Part shown: piece by piece, positions 12,501 through 24,931 of the stretch
Layout: every line of letters starts with the position of its first letter
How positions within the stretch are numbered: position 1 is the first letter of the stretch
DNA from: Syngnathus acus
Lineage: Eukaryota > Chordata > Actinopteri > Syngnathiformes > Syngnathidae
DNA length: 64,000 bases
Direction: 5' to 3'
Assembly: GCF_901709675.1 (NCBI RefSeq)
Contig: NC_051105.1
Span: 3,649,104 to 3,713,103 of the forward strand
Made by a program: the position numbers and the translations under genes
The notes under the pieces: model-generated
Told to the model about the DNA's origin: nothing
Database searches by the model: none
What the model saw: the letters and a program-made list of their open reading frames with translations, nothing else

Positions 12501-15500
12501 AACATGTTTAACATCGCTCCGCATGGTCCGGACATCTCCAAAATGGGCAGCATCAACAAAAACAAAGTTCTCTCCATGTTAAAGGAACCGCCATTGCCAG
12601 AAAAGTGCGAGGACGGCAAAGGGGACTCGGTTTCCTACGAGATGACGTCCCATCCTTCCGTCAGAGCAAAATCCATCCTGCCTTTGACGCTGCAACACTT
12701 GGTGGCATTCTGGGAGGATATCTCCTTAGCCACCATCAAGGCTGCGACTCAGAACATGATCTTCCCCAGTCCGGGATCGAGCGCCATCCTCAAGAAGAAG
12801 GAGAACGAAAAGGACAACAAAAAGGCCAAGAAGGAGAAGAAGAAGCGGGAAAAAGCGGAGGTTCGGCCGAGGGGCAATCTATTTGGAGAGATGGCGCAGC
12901 TCGCCATGGGCGGACCGGAGAAGGACACCATCTGTGAGCTGTGTGGAGAGTCTCATCCTTACCCCGTTACCTACCATATGAGACAAGCTCACCCAGGTAA
13001 AGCGAGAGAACCTGTGACTGTGCACTCGGAATGGAAAGTGGCTCATTCCTCAAATATCTCTCTCGTCCATTCCTCAGGCTGCGGCCGTTACGCTGGAGGC
13101 CAAGGGTACAACAGCATCGGTCACTTCTGCGGTGGCTGGGCTGGCAATTGTGGCGATGGAGGCATCGGAGGCAGCACTTGGTATCTGGTGTGTGATCGCT
13201 GCAGGGAGAAATACCTGAGAGAGAAGCAGACTGCAGCCAGGGAGAAGGTATCTTCTGCATCCAGCCAGGCCTTTCCACCAATTTGTACAGTGAATGTATT
13301 TCTGCTGGCTATCTTACACAATTCACTCTCATATCGATTCCTTGTCAGGTAAAGCAGTCCAGGAAGAAGCCACTGCAAGTGAAGACCCCGAGAGCCCTGC
13401 CTACCATGGAGGCCCACCAGGTCATCCGGGCAAACGCTTTGTTCCTGCTGTCGCTCAGCAGCGCAGCCGAGCCCAACATGCTGTGCCACCACCCTCCCCG
13501 GCCGCTTCATTCCCAGCTGCTCCCCAGCCTCAAGGAGGGTGTGTCGGCCGAACTTCCCAATAAAATGAGCTGCCTCTACCTGCAGACACTCGCCAGGTAG
13601 CAAAGCAACAAGCAGGAGTTATTTTAGGTAAATGTGCATGCGTAATCATGACTACACTTTCATCCTCAAGGCAACACACGGAGAATTTTGGTGCTTACCA
13701 AGATGACAATCTCTTCCAAGATGAGATGAGGTATTTGCGATCCACGTCGGTTCCCGCTCCCTACATTTCAGTTACCCCCGACGCCTGCCCTAACGTTTTT
13801 GAGGAACCGGAGAGTAACATGAAGTCGATGCCCCCCAGGTAAATACATCCGAATCACAAACTCAGGTTCAATTATTTGGTTTTTTGCTGTTCTGTTATTT
13901 TTGTTATTGCCCAAAACACTTGAATTCAGTGCATGCTTGTGGACTGTCCACATAATTGGCAGAACCTTTTTCTTTGTGCAATGGGCAATTGCAAATTGTT
14001 TTGCATCGTATTGTGCTTGTGTGAGTGTCCTCCCACATTCCAAAAACATGCATGTTCAGGTTTATTGACAACTGCAAATTGTCCAAAGAGTGTGAATGGT
14101 TTGTTTTTATGCATCTTGCAATCGACTGGGGTGGACCAATATGTAAATTCAGCAGGAAAAGGACTGATCAGTTGTTTTATACTTGTCCTTGCTTTGTTTT
14201 ATTGTTTTTACTTGCCATGTAGCACTTTGAGATTCCTCCGAATGTAAAGTGCGTTATAAATATAATTTATTATTATTATTATTATTATTATTGAACTCAC
14301 CCACAACCCAAATGTCAAGAAGTGCTGAAAATGCTTGAACGGATGGATATTTTCAATATCGTATTGGCAAAATATATCTATCATATGCTGTCTTTCAGTC
14401 TCGAGACCAGCCCAATCACAGACAGTGACACAGCCAAGCGCACAGTTTTCCAGAGGTCATACTCCGTTGTTGCCTCAGAGTACGACAAGCAGCACTCGCC
14501 CTCTCCGGCCAGAGTTAAAGCCGTGCCTAGACGGAGAGTCCACAGTGGTGATGCGGGTAATTACGCTTGATGCGTTGAACATGAGCATATATTGTACAAG
14601 CATCCTTTCTTATTCCCCCGTTCTTGTCTTCTTTACAGAAGTGGGTTCATCCTTGTTGCGCCACCCGTCTCCCGAACTGTCCAGGTTAATCTCCGCCCAC
14701 GGCTCCCTCAGCAAAGGGGAGAGGAACTTCCAGTGGCCCGTGCTGGCGTTTGTCATCCAGCATCACGATCTGGAGGGCCTGGAGGTGGCTATGAGGCATG
14801 CGCTGAGGAAGTCCGCGTGCCGGGTTTTCGCCATGGAGGTACGGCTTCTTCAATCTCCAGATGTAGCAGCGTTTAGATACCTGTCTCACACACATGCACA
14901 ACATTTGTTCAAACTTGATGAATTGGCACAATAAATATATAATAAATAAATAAATAAATAAATAAATTAAAAAAAAAATATATATATATATATATATAAT
15001 ACATAAATATATAATAAAAGGTGACTCCACGACAGGTACATTTTTAAACTCCTCCAACTTTGCTCATTTCAGTATGATAATGGAAGCGCTTTGGTGTCTC
15101 ATCAGGCATTCAACTGGCTCCTGTGCAACGTGATCCAAACCACTTCCCTGCATGACATCTTGTGGCATTTTGTTGCGTCTCTCACTCCATCTCCCTTTGA
15201 ACCGGAGGACGAGGAAGATGAGGAGAACAAGGGCAACAAAGAAAACATAGAACAGGTGTCAAGTCGTTCAAAAGTTTTGCTTTTGTTTGAGAGATTCTAC
15301 GTTTCCTTATTGTGGGGTCATCATCACACCTCGCAGGAACGAGACCTTGGCGTTTGTGAGCATCCTCTGTCAGACATCGTTATTGCAGGGGAGGCGGCCC
15401 ACCCGCTGCCCCACACCTTCCACCGCCTCCTCCAGACAATTTCCGACCTGATGATGTCACTTCCTAGTGGAAGTTCTCTTCAGCAGATGGCGCTCAGGTA

Positions 15501-18500
15501 TCATACCTCATTCTTTTTCTAGTTTGAACCTTTTTGCAGATTAGACACCTATCTCACTTTTCTAGGTGCTGGAGTCTCAAGTTCAAGCAGTCCGACCACC
15601 AGTTCCTACACCAGAGCAACGTCTTCCACCACATCAACAACATACTGTCAAAGTCGGATGACGGCGACAGTGAGGAAAGCTTCAACATCAGTGTTCAGTC
15701 GGGCTACGAAGCCATTAGCCAGGCAAGAAACCCGGCACTCAGGAACAACTCCTGCTGAAAGATTTGCTACATGAGCTGATTCTAATGCATTGTCGCCCGA
15801 TAGGATCTCTGCCTGGTGACCTGCCTGAAAGACCTAACCAGCGTGGTGGACATCAAAACGTCCAGTCGTCCCGCCATGATTGGCAGCCTGACGGACGGCT
15901 CCACTGAGACCTTCTGGGAGTCCGGGGATGAAGACAAAAACAAAACCAAGAGCATCACCATCAGCTGTGTGAAAGGCATCAATGCCTGCAATGTGTCTGT
16001 TCACGTAGACAACTCCAGAGACCTTGGGGTAAGAGACAGCATTGTTTTTCAAGGGACCTGGTGACGTTTCCTTTGTAACTTAATTATTTTCCCCTAATTT
16101 TATAGAACAAAGTGACCTCGGTGACGTTCCTGTGTGGCAAGGCCATAGAAGACCTTTGCAGAATTAAGCAGGTGAGACAAGATTGATCTCTCTCCAGCAT
16201 AATCATCAGTCTGACTCATAGCGAGCATCCTAAACATAAATCTTTTCCATCTCAGGTCGACCTAGACTCGCGTCACATGGGTTGGGTGACAAGTGAGCTC
16301 CCTGGGGGAGATCATCATGTGATTAAAGTGGAGCTTAAAGGGCCGGAGAACACATTGAGGGTGCGCCAGGTGAAGGTGCTTGGCTGGAAGGAGGGCGACA
16401 GCATCAAAATCGCTGGGCAGATCTCGGCCAGCATGGCACAGCAGAAGAACTGTGAGGGCGAAACGCTGCGTGTGTTTCGCCTCATCACCTCACAGGTAAA
16501 CATAAATGCACACCATGCGCAGAAAAAAAGTCACGGGAAATGGTGGCGCAGATAAATTGACATTGTGGTGCTATGAATGATTTTTTTTATCCTCCATCTC
16601 TCATTCATGTTTTCCTTGTCTAATGTCACCCAGGTGTTTGGGAAACTTATTTGTGGAGATGCAGAGCCAACCCCAGAGCAGGAGGAGAAGAATTTGCTTT
16701 CGTCACCAGAAGGAGAGGAAAAGGTCAGCATTGAGAAGGTCAACCTTGTCAACAATTTGAAGACGCCTCGCGTCATTTATTCGACTTTTTGAACAGGTAC
16801 CGTCAGATGCAGACCTCAAAGAGCACATGGTCGGAATCATTTTCAGCAGGAGTAAACTTACCAACCTGCAGAAACAGGTACGGTTCAAGACACAATCAAC
16901 ACGGGATCAAATTCCACATCAAAAAACATTTCGTCTTTCTTTTTCTTTGTAAGGTGTGTGCGCACATCGTCCAGGCCATACGCATGGAGGCGACGCGTGT
17001 GAGAGAGGAGTGGGAGCACGCCATCTCCAGCAAGGAGAATGCCAACTCGCAGCCCAGTGATGATGATGCTTCCTCCGACGCCTACTGCTTTGAGTTGCTG
17101 TCCATGGTCCTGGCGCTGAGTGGCTCCAACGTCGGGCGCCAGTACCTCGCGCAGCAGCTCACGCTCATGCAGGACCTTTTCTCGCTGCTGCACACCGCCT
17201 CGCCGCGAGTGCAGAGACAGGTAATGTGTAGAGAGAAAAAAAGTGCCGGTACAGCGCCACAGTTGATTCCCCCTTTAAGCAAGACAATCCTACGAGGCTT
17301 AGTTATGTAGTAGTTTATCGAAACCAAACTGTTGACATCGATTCTTCTTCTCAGTATGTTCTCAGTAGCATAACAAAGATTCTCTCATCATTTGATCTTT
17401 TGAAATTTCACCGTAGTCGATTAGTGAGAAATTTCTCATCCAAAGATGACTATAAATCCATATTTTTGTATTTCAGCATTCCCACAGTGACATTCCAGGT
17501 CATGTGTATGTGTCTTATCCAGGTGACATCATTGCTTCGACGGGTCCTCCCCGAGGTGACGCCGGTGCGACTCGCCAGCATCATCGGGGTGAAGTCTCTG
17601 CCACCGGCGGACATCAGCGACATCATCCACTCCACGGAGAAAGGCGACTGGAACAAGCTGGGCATCTTGGACATGTTCTTGGGGTGCATTGCCAAAGCGC
17701 TCACGGTGCAGCTGAAAGCCAAAGGGACCACAATATCTGGCACTGCCGGCATGGCCGCCGGCAAAGGGGTGACCACTGTCACTCTGCCAATGATCTTTAA
17801 CTCCAGGTGGGTTGGCCCCATGTGGGACAAACATTGTGAGTCTTGCTGCTTTCACTTGTGCAATGCATTGGTGAAAGCGTGCCTCATCGGGTTGCTGCCA
17901 AGCCGATAACTTGGCCGTTGAAAAATTCTCCATTTGACAAAAGCGAAGGCAGCAAGACCAACAATCGAACCGGTCCGTAAGTGAATGACACACCAACAAG
18001 CATCAAGCAAAGGTGGTCAGAGTAAAAGCAGTTCTATCATCTAAGAGTCATTTGTTTGTTTGTTTATCGTGATTGTGTTCAGCTACATCCGGAGAGGGGA
18101 GAGCCACTGGTGGATGAAAGGCTCCACCCCTCCTCAGATTGCAGAGATCATCATCAAACTGGTCAAAGACATGGCAGGGGTACGCACCTCCCTTTGTAAT
18201 TGTGTGCACACAATTTCCACCAATGGATCTCTGTAAGGTGACCGTGGTTGTTGTTTATAGGGTCACCTTTCAGACGCGTGGTCACGTGTCACAAAAAATG
18301 CAATCGCTGAGACTATCATAGCGCTCACCAAAATGGAGGAAGAGTTTCGCTCACCTGTGCGCTGCATTGCCACCACGAGGGTATGCCGTTAGTAGGCTTT
18401 CATTCAAGACCACTTGTTTTTCTTTCTTATTAATGTCTTGTGTTGTTTCTTGATGTTTTCTAGCTGTGGCTGGCACTAGCTTCTCTGTGCGTGCTGGATC

Positions 18501-21500
18501 AAGACCATGTGGACAGACTTTCTTCTGGTCGATGGATGGGCAAAGATGGACAGCAGAAGCAGATGGTTAGAGTTACATGAAAAGAAAAATATAGCTGTAA
18601 AAAGAGATTCGAGATTTGAATTGATATACTTTTTGCCAAGGGTCTGGAGCATAGGCTGTAAAAGTGAAGATGATATTTTATCGCAGACAGAATGTCATTC
18701 AGGTTTTTTTTTTTTTTATGGGTGTTGGGAGTGGGGGGGTTAAACAAATAGCTCCTCTAACAACTAAATTACAAATAATGATACAATGATTCAAATTCCT
18801 GCCCAAACATGGGTGTAGAAACTCTCTGTTGGTGTTTATGTTCATTTGTTTGGTAAATTAGAAGCAACACTTCCAACACTAGTAGTTGAGCCATTGTCAA
18901 TCTAGGATGCAATAAATAACTCTTGACAGGAAGCTGTGTGACAAAATGTTACGATAACCCCAGGAAATGAATAAGGAATCACTGAGCAGCCATCTGAAAT
19001 AACCTTTTTTCCTCTCTTCCCCAGCCAATGTGCGACAACCATGACGACGGCGAAACGGCAGCCATCATCCTGTGCAACATGTGTGGCAACCTGTGCACCG
19101 ACTGCGACCGCTTCCTCCACCTGCACCGACGCACGCGCTCTCACCAGAGACAGGTCAGCATTGGCTTTTTTGGGGAAATGTATTCTTTTATGACATGAGT
19201 TGGTGTTTTTTTTTTTTAAAACTACTTTTATGATGGTGTTTGCCAGGTGTTCAAGGAGGAAGAAGAAGCCATCAAGGTTGACCTCCATGAAGGCTGTGGT
19301 AGGACCAAGCTCTTCTGGCTTATGGCACTGGCCGACTCCAAAACAATGAAGGCCATGGTGGAGTTCAGAGAACATACAGGTAATTTGACGCTCTGCACGC
19401 AACACACAACTGGGATACTGTAACTGCTGCTGTCTTCATTTTATGATTCCGGAATACCATGCTTTATTTTGTAAAATTTTACCCGGATGTCACGTATTAT
19501 CGCATCTTAGATTGAAATGATCGACCGTAAGTTGCGTGTTACGTCCTGGTTAGCTTTACGTGGAAACAAATGCGCTCTTTCCCGTAGCAGTGTGTCGTTT
19601 TCTAGTCATTCCTTATTTGTCCAAGCTATAAGTCTATACGTTTTTTATAGAATTTTTTTTCAAAAGTCCTTTTTTTGACTGTGGAGAATTTGCTCAATAA
19701 AGATCTGTGAAAAGAACTGGAATCTCACATCCAATCAATGGGCAGCATAGATCAACATTCTCTAACCTTCCTGGACATTTGTTTCCAGGTAAGCCTGCAT
19801 CCAGCAGTTTGGATGCATGCAGGTTCTGCGGAACGAGGAATGGAACCGAGCTGTCGGCGGTTGGAAGTGTCTGCTCTGACCCCGATTGTCAGGTAAACCG
19901 TATTTGAGATGAAAAAAATGATCTTTAGTAGTGACAGCATAGAGAAGCATCCCTCTGAAATGTGATCACTCCACAATGTTGCGACTTATTTGTTGCACTC
20001 CCATCTGATGTTTTTAATTTCTGGTCGGACTGCCCTGTTTCCTCCCATTTGTAAACAAATTTGTCACAGGCAAAGCAGTACATAGATGCGGAATCATCAA
20101 AATTATAGACCGTACATGTCGTCCATCTACGATAACTTTCACTTTTGGAATTGAATTACGGAAATGAATTGAGCTTTTAGTTATGCGGTGGTGATGTGTT
20201 GTACCTTGTTCCTCGATGAAGCAGAATTTACATTCAAAACCTCCTTTTTCATACTTTCTTTTTTTTCCCCACAGGAATACTCCAAACTGGCGTGCAGCAA
20301 GACGCACCCATGCGGGCACCCGTGTGGTGGAGTCAAAAACGAGGAGTCGTGCCTCCCGTGTTTGCATGGCTGCGACAAGAACACGGGCTGCTTAAAGCAA
20401 GATGCTGACGACATGTGCATGATCTGCTTCACTGAGGCGCTCTCTGCTGCTCCCGCTGTACAGGTATGGAGTATGTCCATCCGCCCCGATGGATTCCATT
20501 AAGGAAATCACAGAATGAATAATAATATTGTATTTATTTTATTTCTGATAAGAAAGGGAATATGGGGCTCTTTTGATACAGTAACTTTGAAGTGGATTGA
20601 TTCATTTGACACACTATAGAATATGGCTAACTTTATTTCATATTATTCCAACAAAGTCTTCCAAATAAAGGCATCCATTTTAAAAAAAACAATTCCTCCG
20701 ATCGGCATTGAGTAAATAAATTCCACCAGCACCGAATGGAAAAATATTATCTATTTATTTTAGTGGCCGTTTTAGACCCCTAATAAATAATAATAAATGT
20801 ACTGCTGAGTAAAGAAGTGGCCCATATTCTAAAAAAAAAAAAAAAAACAATTTCTAATTTAAAAAGTTATAAAATGCATTTGTACTGACAAAGGCCTCCT
20901 CTACAATAAATGTAATTTCTGCAGCTGTGAAAAGATATGAAAATAAACTCTTCATAAAAATAATTACAAAATGTATTTCATTAGCCTAATCAGATTGTTG
21001 CCCAAGTCATATTTAAAAGTTTTGAGGTAACAGTAAAAGTCTTAAATGACCTCAGCAGTTAAGATAACAATTTGTACAAATAAAGCCTCCTCTGTAATCA
21101 ATGCCCTCGCTGCAGTTGTGTTAAAAATAAATAAAACCATAAATGTAATAAAAAGTGACCTTCGTACAGTTAGGATACATCCACAGGCAAGGATCTACTA
21201 GAATTTTTTTTAAGCTGCTGTCCCATGACTTCTTTTTTTCTTTACATTGTCCCCAGCTGGACTGCACTCATGTGTTCCACCTTCAATGCACCCGACGTGT
21301 TCTGGAGAACCGCTGGCTTGGGCCTCGCATCACGTTTGGCTTCATGTTGTGTCCAATTTGCAAGGTCAGATCCAAATCCAAATTTTCTGTGCGCCTTTGT
21401 TTTCTTCCATTCTCATGCGAAACCACCTTTTCAAATGGTTTGAACTTTAGAACAAGATCAACCACTCAGTGATCAAAGACCTACTGGATCCCATCAAGGA

Positions 21501-22913
21501 GCTCTATGAGGACGTGAGGCGAAAGGCCCTCATGAGACTAGAGTACGAGGGTCTACACAAGAGCGAGGCCATAACCACGCCGGGAGCGCGCTTCCACAAC
21601 GACCCGGCGGGCTTTGCCATGAACAGATACGCCTATTACGTCTGCTACAAGTGCAAGAAGGTAGCTTTTAAACTAAACCGTGTTGAAATGATAGCAGTAT
21701 GAGCTAACGTGGGTATTTTCAGGCTTATTTTGGGGGAGAGGCCCGCTGCGACGCCGAGGCGGGGCAAGGCGACGATTATGACCCCAGCGAGCTGATTTGT
21801 GGCGCCTGCTCTGATGTCTCCAGAGCTCAGGTGGGTAAATGATACCTGCACCATGCCCCACATGAAGTGCAGTATGTCATTTTATAAATACTAAGTGACT
21901 GGGATAATATACGAAGAAATACATTTTATGTTATGCGCAGAAAAAAAATCCCCAGTGCTCTTTATTGTTTCTGGTGAATGAAGTGACTTTTTTGTACGGC
22001 AAAGGCAAATTTAAAACAGTTCAGGTAAATTTCAAGTCGAACGTTGGGCCAGGAACTTTTGAAAGTGCAGAATATACTTTCCTTTCTCCTTTCTATTCAA
22101 AAAGACAGTTAACATTTAATTTATTCACATGTCCATACAGAATTAAGCATTGAAATTTCCCACAAAACTATCCAAGGAACGTTAACCCAACAAAACTTTA
22201 ACTTTGTAAATATTCAACTATGGAAAGGGTTTTGACCACATTGTCATTTCTAAGATTTAACAGGAAATGAATTGTACAATTGCAGTGACTATAAAAAGAT
22301 TTTTCCTAAGACCGAATGGTGCACAACTAAAGGGAGCCCGCATACCACTAGCCTCACCTTGACAATCATTACAGTGTGTCAACATATCCTCCAATCTTCT
22401 GAAAATAACAGTCAGTGTTGCTTTAATGGAAATATCGAAGTTGCTGAGGTGTGTTCTCCATTACCTCCTACCAGATGTGCTCCAAGCACGGCACAGACTT
22501 CCTTGAGTACAAATGTCGCTACTGCTGCTCCGTGGCCGTGTTTTTCTGCTTCGGCACCACGCACTTCTGCAACGCCTGCCATGACGACTTCCAAAGGATG
22601 ACTAGTGTCCCCAAAGAGGAGTTGCCGCATTGCCCCGCAGGTAAGCAGGAATTCTTCTAGTGATGTTCACAAAAAACAGAACCGCTAAAGTCGAGTCGCC
22701 CAGAACTGAGGACATGCATGCTAAAAAAATAACTGAAACCGAGGACAACCTGTACTGAAAATTTGAGCTTTTAACCCGCTGCTCATTTTTGTCCCAGGAC
22801 CCAAAGGCAAGCAGCTGGAGGGAACCGAATGTCCTCTGCATGTGGTCCACCCGCCAACAGGGGAGGAGTTTGCGTTGGGCTGTGGCGTGTGCAGGAACGC
22901 GCACACCTTCTAA
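511..22913 (+). CDS. mycbp2: MYCBP2 (PAM/Highwire/RPM-1) E3 ubiquitin ligase, 3' half, about 40 exons
   Basis: Giant neuronal E3 ligase that controls axon and synapse growth with FBXO45; the 5' half lies outside the window. Coding exons in order (first start approximate): 511-655, 746-952, 1029-1084, 1425-1540, 1712-1809, 2300-2416, 2964-3104, 6356-6580, 7877-8009, 8092-8217, 9050-9274, 10359-10463, 11362-12996, 13078-13247, 13349-13596, 13671-13838, 14399-14556, 14639-14838, 15106-15255, 15337-15497, 15566-15722, 15804-16028, 16106-16171, 16256-16495, 16634-16723, 16797-16877, 16954-17220, 17523-17806, 18083-18179, 18261-18380, 18464-18565, 19025-19153, 19247-19379, 19789-19892, 20275-20463, 21257-21364, 21451-21660, 21723-21830, 22475-22640, 22798-22913. 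Junctions keep frame. Identity rests on long near-identical stretches to vertebrate MYCBP2 as I remember it. Domains: end of the filamin-like repeat, SH3-like stretches, Ser-rich linker, zinc-binding [15 protein letters not shown] motif, DOC/APC10-like domain (15.8-16.5 kb), Cys/His-rich region, RING, tandem-cysteine end. Stop TAA follows RNAHTF. Confidence 0.96.
3328..3952. repeat. MITE-like element with inverted ends in a MYCBP2 intron
   Basis: The left end reads ATACCGTATTTCCTCATATA and the right end, TTTGAGAAAATACGGTATAT, is nearly its complement; the inner 620 bases are non-coding. It lies in the longest MYCBP2 intron of the window (3105-6355), which otherwise holds T-rich and AT-rich sequence and no recognisable gene. 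Confidence 0.45.
9050..9274 (+). other. mycbp2: MYCBP2 cassette exon with a long serine tract
   Basis: The exon is bounded by TTTGCAG and A|GTAAGT and is phase 1 on both sides, so it can be included or skipped without changing frame. It encodes about 75 residues. The middle is a run of about 20 serines written as a TCC/TCT microsatellite (about 9144-9204), flanked by non-repeat sequence that looks coding (FEQAAQPP before, [10 protein letters not shown] after). I could not match it with confidence to a mammalian exon. Confidence 0.6.
10359..10463 (+). other. mycbp2: MYCBP2 candidate cassette exon ([16 protein letters not shown])
   Basis: An open 105-base stretch after CCGCTGTAG and before G|GTGGGT, phase 1 at both ends, encoding about 35 residues rich in Ser, Arg and Ala. 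It fits between the serine exon and the large linker exon and keeps frame whether used or skipped. Support is splice-site fit and open frame only. Confidence 0.5.
11362..12996 (+). other. mycbp2: MYCBP2 large linker exon
   Basis: A single 1,635-base exon. The first two thirds encode a Ser/Pro/Lys-rich, probably disordered and phosphorylated linker ([36 protein letters not shown]). The last third encodes the conserved helical block ([20 protein letters not shown]) and the first half of a Cys/His zinc site ([20 protein letters not shown]). In the human protein the region upstream of DOC holds binding sites for MYC and RAE1; the exact correspondence is not claimed. Confidence 0.85.
14936..15020. 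repeat. TAAA/TA microsatellite in a MYCBP2 intron
   Basis: AATAAATAAATAAATAAATA is followed by an A run and then alternating TA. A separate short ATT run sits at about 14269-14292. Neither touches a splice site. Confidence 0.85.
15804..16495 (+). other. mycbp2: MYCBP2 DOC/APC10-like domain
   Basis: Three exons (15804-16028, 16106-16171, 16256-16495) encode the DOC beta-sandwich: [20 protein letters not shown], then [20 protein letters not shown] and [10 protein letters not shown]. It starts after a GC-AG intron (15723-15803). In the family this fold is shared with APC10. Confidence 0.85.
20275..22913 (+). other. mycbp2: MYCBP2 RING and tandem-cysteine (RCR) catalytic module
   Basis: The RING begins [12 protein letters not shown] (exon 20275-20463) and continues through CTHVFHLQC to MLCPICK (21257-21364). 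The linker helix and tandem-cysteine domain follow. Human MYCBP2 passes ubiquitin between two cysteines (C4520 and C4572, by my count back from the C-terminus) and esterifies threonine. Both equivalents are present: the Cys of [11 protein letters not shown], codon 21747-21749, and the Cys of [11 protein letters not shown], codon 22547-22549. The CNACHDDF histidine is also kept, so the ligase looks catalytically complete. Confidence 0.93.
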
Positions 22914-23664
22914 CCAAGAGTTCCGCCATTTGGAACTGGTATTGTCCACTGTGATCTCTGGCCTGCTGGCTGGCTGGCTGGCTGGTTGGCTGCTGAAGTG
23001 CATTCAGCATGTGAAGCTTGGCCCCTCCCTGCGGGAAACATGTGCAGATTCCCAGGCTAGCCGAGAGCCTACAGGTCTGCTGTTCTACTAACCCCGTCAG
23101 TATCCGGGCTCCATTTCGGAACCTGAGCGGATAAGACAAACAATGACTTAAAATATATATATACATAACAAAAGAAGAAAATAACATGTGGCGTGTTTGC
23201 ATGCGGCCGTCGTAGTCCCTCGGCTTCTCTCCGCGTTGCACACTTCTGGTCACCCGGGTGAAAGAAATTCATCTGGGTTATTTAAAAAAAAAAAAAAAAA
23301 GAACAGGCCGTATTTCCAGCTTCCCAATTATTATACATTCAAAATGTCGTATGTAAAACATTTTTCGTAATCTTGTACAGTATTCAACTATGAAGTGCAT
23401 ACAAAAAAGTTGTCGGGTAAGACTGTTATGAGAATATTGTTCAGAAGGAAAATAGTGTACGATTTATCTAATCTTGTATATAATGCTATTATTCAAATTA
23501 GCTGTATTCTGAAAATTGCTACTTTTCACTTCACTTTTGTTTAATATAATCTGGGTTATGTTTTGAGCCAGAACTTTTAATGAAGTGCAATACTGGGCGT
23601 GCCTCCTGTTTTGCAGCTGTTTAAAAAAACAAAACAAAAAAAAAAAAACTATGGAATGTATGTC

Positions 23665-23670
23665 AATAAA
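23665..23670 (+). terminator. mycbp2: MYCBP2 poly(A) signal AATAAA
   Basis: AATAAA lies about 750 bases after the stop codon, in an AT-rich 3' UTR that starts with the GGCT-repeat stretch at about 22967-22992. It is the best signal before the next gene. Confidence 0.7.
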
Positions 23671-23690
23671 GCCACTGTACATTTTTATAC

Positions 23691-24598
23691 AGTCGATGGC
23701 CCTGCTCTTCTAATTGTCACATCTATTCTTCAGTTATTGAGGCTGTGGAGGAAATATGGCTGATTCACATTATTTTCCGTGATAGCAGCGAACAATTGTG
23801 TTTGTGAAGGCAGCGAATGTTGCGTTCTCGTCGGAGTTCGTTCAAGGTCGCAAGTTTACCAAATGTTCACCTGTATTAATCTTGTCGCAATATTTAAAAT
23901 GCTTTTTTTTTTTTTTATGAAACAGCAGGTGTTTTCCCAGAACATTGACCCATTCGCCTGACTTTTGACAAGGGAAAAGTACTACAAATGTACATCATTT
24001 GGTATGACAGCAGTTCCGCTACGTCACTCAGCTGTCAGCGATCTCACTGGGGTTTGTTGTTACCTCCGAGGAGCGCGCAATTACAACTGATGGAGAAGGT
24101 AGCAAAATACATTCATGTCATTTATGGTTGATGGAGTTAATTAGTAATAAACCAGGATGTCTGTTTGTCCAAATTTATTCATTGTCATTTATAAGAAGGC
24201 CTTAAATCAGTAGTACCGGTCCGTGGGTCACTTGGTACCGGGCCGATAAGCCACACAGAAAAAAAAATATATATTTTTATCGACGATTAATTAATTCAGG
24301 TCAAGAGGCTCGTCCCGGTCACGTGACATGTTTCCCCAGTCGAGCCCGCAAAGCTAGCAAAAATGACGGGGAACAATCCTGAAGTACCTCCTCGCCCTGC
24401 TCCTTTCACCGTGTCCAAGCAGTGTCAGTTTGCGTGTGTCAGGCCGCAACTGTTTCAACGTTGTCACCTGGTGTGTGACACTTAAAGTAATTCTTCCTTT
24501 TTTATGGCCTGCAACCATGCAAGTGTGTGCGCAAGCCTTCCCCCCCCCCCCCTTTTTTTGACACGTTAGTGAGCTCCTCAGCAAGTTTTTTGTTTTTG
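23691..24598. other. Intergenic spacer between MYCBP2 and the multi-lectin gene
   Basis: No convincing coding exon. At about 24207-24250 there is a GC-rich stretch (ACCGGTCCGTGGGTCACTTG, then GTACCGGGCC) of a type I recall as a dispersed fish repeat. Runs of A and C follow near 24260 and 24541. Confidence 0.5.
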
Positions 24599-24732
24599 TG
24601 ACGTCACGTGTTCGAAGCTTTTTGTGACGTCACGTGTTCGGAGCTTTTTGTGACGTCACGTGTTCGGAGCTTTTTGTGACCTCACGTGTTCGGAGCTTTT
24701 TGTGACCTCATGTGTTAGGTTTTGTGACGTCA
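24599..24732. promoter_or_regulatory. Tandem CRE/E-box minisatellite upstream of the multi-lectin gene
   Basis: Six copies of a unit TGACGTCACGTGTTCGGAGC plus T-run start at 24599, 24625, 24651, 24677, 24703 and 24725, with a period of 26 bases (last step 22). Copies 1, 2, 3 and 6 carry the palindromic CRE TGACGTCA overlapping the E-box-like CACGTG; copies 4 and 5 have TGACCTCA. The array ends 132 bases before the signal-peptide ATG. CREB/ATF, USF or XBP1-type factors bind such sites; use as a promoter is inference from position. Confidence 0.55.
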
Positions 24733-24864
24733 CGTGGTGGCGGACGTCCTAGTGGCATCAGAACACTTAAGCCATTTGTGACTAGTATAGTCCGTCCATC
24801 ATTTGCTTTGGAATCGAATTGTTGATTGCAAACTATTTGAGTGGAATCGCCTCTCCCGTGAGTG

Positions 24865-24931
24865 ATGAGAACACCACTGGCCGAGCGCCTTGTGCGTCTT
24901 CTTGCGTTGAGCGCCGCGTGGACTTCGTCAA
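24865..24931 (+). other. Signal-peptide exon of the multi-lectin gene
   Basis: ATG opens 22 codons plus one base, then GTGAGT. The peptide MRTPLAERLVRLLALSAAWT has a basic start, a Leu/Ala core and a small-residue cleavage region. It ends in phase 1, exactly as needed by the first CTLD exon at 26775. The start was chosen because it is the only upstream ATG exon with a secretion signal and a matching phase. Transcript data would be needed to rule out another first exon. Confidence 0.62.

Noticed and set aside
22912-23091. GGCT-repeat region after the MYCBP2 stop as coding
   Set aside because: The stop after RNAHTF matches the conserved C-terminus of MYCBP2; the repeat is 3' UTR.
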